Assembly (NCBI GenBank): GCA_016714445.1
Contig: JADJNF010000004.1
Span: 241,561 to 305,560 of the forward strand
DNA from: Saprospiraceae bacterium
GTDB taxonomy: Bacteria > Bacteroidota > Bacteroidia > Chitinophagales > Saprospiraceae
Direction: 5' to 3'
Length of the DNA stretch: 64,000 nucleotides
The translations under genes were made by a program, and so were the position numbers. Shown here one piece after another: positions 62,683 through 64,000 of the stretch. The notes beneath the pieces were generated by a model, which saw only the letters and a list, made by a program, of their open reading frames with translations, had not been told where the DNA came from and made no database searches. How positions within the stretch are numbered: position 1 is the stretch's first letter; each line of letters begins with the position of its first letter.

Positions 62683-62713
62683 GTTGCAAATCAAAACAAT
62701 CCACCTATCTTTG
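62683..62713 (+). promoter_or_regulatory. Promoter (-33 GTTG / -7 TATCTTTG) for the lamin-tail-like gene
   Basis: GTTG at 62683-62686 and TATCTTTG at 62706-62713 are 19 bp apart, matching the Bacteroidota consensus. The start codon at 62772 is 58 bp further on. Confidence 0.6.
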
Positions 62714-62771
62714 TACCAACATCCAAAAGCCGCACACTATATTTTTAATAATCTTTAAAATAAAAATTATC

Positions 62772-63980
62772 ATGAAGAACATTTTTACATTATTCTTATT
62801 TTTAATTTCATCCATAAGTGACGACATATTCTCCAATGTCCATATATTACTGGATATGCAATGATTAATGCTTGTGGTACTCAGGAAGGTACTAACGAGT
62901 TCTAACATTTTAATACTGGGTCAAACCTATAGATCAACTGTTTTTCAATTTTCTTATGAGTTCAACCAATCCACTATCCGTTTTCTGGGTCTGCTACAAT
63001 ATTTATTAATGGTGGAGCAGGTGGAACAGTTCTCGTATCGAACCCTGGAATAACTTTGACGCAGGTTTGCTCTACCGTAGAAGTAACGGCATCAACGAGT
63101 ATCCCAGCAAATTCTAATGTCATAATGATGTATAGCTCCTCAACTTTGACAGAATTTGACCTAAGTACCCAATGCAGCAATGGAATTGTATATGTAATGT
63201 TTATAAACACAGCAAACACAAGTGCTGCGGATGGGTGGAGTGATACAGGAAATTTTGCAAATAACCCTACTTCAGGATCGTTAAGATATTTGAATATTAC
63301 CAATACCGCTTCTCCATGTTCGGGTGCAGATAATGTTGTTTCTTATCAAGGAACAGCCATTCAGTCATGGGGTTCAAATGTAGATGGAAATGCAATATTA
63401 TGGGATGAAACAGGAACTCCGGATTATGTAAAATGGCGGGTGTAATTCTATTTCTATGCCTGTAGAATTCTCAAAATTCTTAGCAAGACTGCAATTAAAA
63501 ATACTTCCATCCTATCTTTCGCCACAGCATCGGAAACCAATAATGCTTTCTTTACTATAGAAAGATCAGCTGATGGAACTAGTTTTGATGCCATAGGAGA
63601 GATCAAAGGTGCTGGTAATAGCAATACAACTCTAAGTTATGTTTTACAGATGAAAGACCATTCGCTGGCGTTAATTACTACCGTATCAAACAGACGGACT
63701 ATGACGGACAGTACAGCTACTCAGAGATCAGATCGGTACGCCATAAGGGATCAGCAATGTATCTATCACTCCACGCACCACGGAAGAAGACTGGATATCA
63801 ACACTGAGCTGGGAAGATTATACCATCGCCATATATAATGTCTCCAGGACAAGAAGTCAAAAGATGACCGGCATGTCTCTGGATCAAAGCATCAGCTTAG
63901 AAACACTCCACGCAGGTGTTTACTTTGTAAAGATCAACAGCAGATCAGAAAGTGAAACGGTGAGGATTGTAAAGATCTAG
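62772..63980 (+). pseudogene. Lamin-tail-like secreted protein with T9SS sorting domain, several frameshifts
   Basis: ATG 62772 opens a signal peptide (MKNIFTLFLFLISSI). The rest of one protein then appears in pieces in different frames: A-C-G-T-Q-E-G-T-N-E-F (from about 62861), P-I-D-Q-L-F-F-N (about 62926), G-G-A-G-G-T-V-L-V-S-N-P to D-Y-V-K-W-R (63002-63440), A-S-E-T-N-N-A-F-F-T-I-E-R-S-A-D-G (about 63490-63640), and T9SS-like T-I-A-I-Y-N-V-S to V-R-I-V-K-I ending at TAG 63978-63980. The first two resemble the opening of a lamin-tail domain; T-I-E-R-S and the end are typical T9SS C-terminal modules. At least five indels plus a stop codon (62903-62905) separate them. It has a good promoter, so a decayed gene or poor sequence is likely. 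Confidence 0.7.
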
Positions 63981-64000
63981 TGATCTGGTGATTTTGTGAT

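Larger units (their letters stand above)
62387..62771. other. 385-bp divergent intergenic region with a GC-richer segment
   Basis: Both flanking genes have promoters here (62407-62437 and 62683-62713). Between them about 62445-62570 is richer in G and C by eye and holds TCCCACCG (62508-62515) and its inverted copy CGGTGGGA (62557-62564). I cannot assign it; no gene is convincing. The small minus-strand frame at 62705-62908 overlaps the next gene and is not believed. Confidence 0.35.

Overview
The window reads as a chromosomal stretch from a Bacteroidota bacterium, AT-rich by eye. Seen directly: many genes are preceded by the Bacteroidota -7 box TAnnTTTG; several secreted proteins end in a type IX secretion (T9SS, Por) sorting domain; and the ribosomal superoperon is followed by carA and eno, an order known from this phylum. 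The mix of lipoproteins, T9SS substrates and a DUF5916 protein would fit Saprospiria, but that placement is inference. No rRNA, tRNA, CRISPR array, prophage or insertion sequence was recognised.

Layout. 1-10.7 kb: an LVIVD-repeat lipoprotein running out of the left edge, a PAP2-like membrane protein, dapD (lysine/diaminopimelate), a lipoprotein D,D-carboxypeptidase, sucB (2-oxoglutarate dehydrogenase E2), a cation:proton antiporter with an RCK domain, a DUF5916 protein and a DinB-cupin fusion. 11-12.7 kb: a tight run of small soluble proteins (VOC, two DUF1801, SRPBCC). 13-17.5 kb: accessory secreted proteins and lipoproteins, several of unknown function. 17.6-21.5 kb: a propeller-type sensor kinase overlapping its LytTR regulator. 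21.6-29.4 kb: housekeeping genes scpA, prfA, an LptF/LptG permease, tgt, rodA, a SPOR-like protein, queG and marC. tgt and queG are two steps of queuosine modification. 29.5-30.8 kb: a lone AAA-DUF4143 ATPase bracketed by 39-bp near-identical direct repeats. 31-35 kb: a TPR protein and a BlaI/M56 sensor pair whose M56 gene is frameshifted and carries TonB-C and T9SS modules. 35-42 kb: parE, DUF3820, then sucD, divIC, eno and carA on the minus strand. 42.5-61 kb: the str-S10-spc-alpha ribosomal cluster, rpsL to rplQ on the minus strand, including secY, map, infA and rpoA, without tuf. 61.3-64 kb: two heavily frameshifted secreted proteins, an endonuclease I and a lamin-tail-like protein, both with T9SS ends.

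Interpretation. Most of the window is ordinary core genome. Single-base frameshifts occur in rpsE, which should be essential, in the M56 gene and repeatedly in the last 2.5 kb. The rpsE case suggests that at least some are sequence or assembly errors, so broken genes here should not be taken as biology without read support. The observations most worth following are the repeat-bracketed AAA-DUF4143 gene, the tRNA-guanine transglycosylase lacking all four usual zinc ligands, the M56 sensor with a T9SS-like end, the shared initiation motif before the ribosomal transcription units, and the Arg/Gly-rich tail of ribosomal protein S3. I found no gene cluster that I can confidently call a new system.
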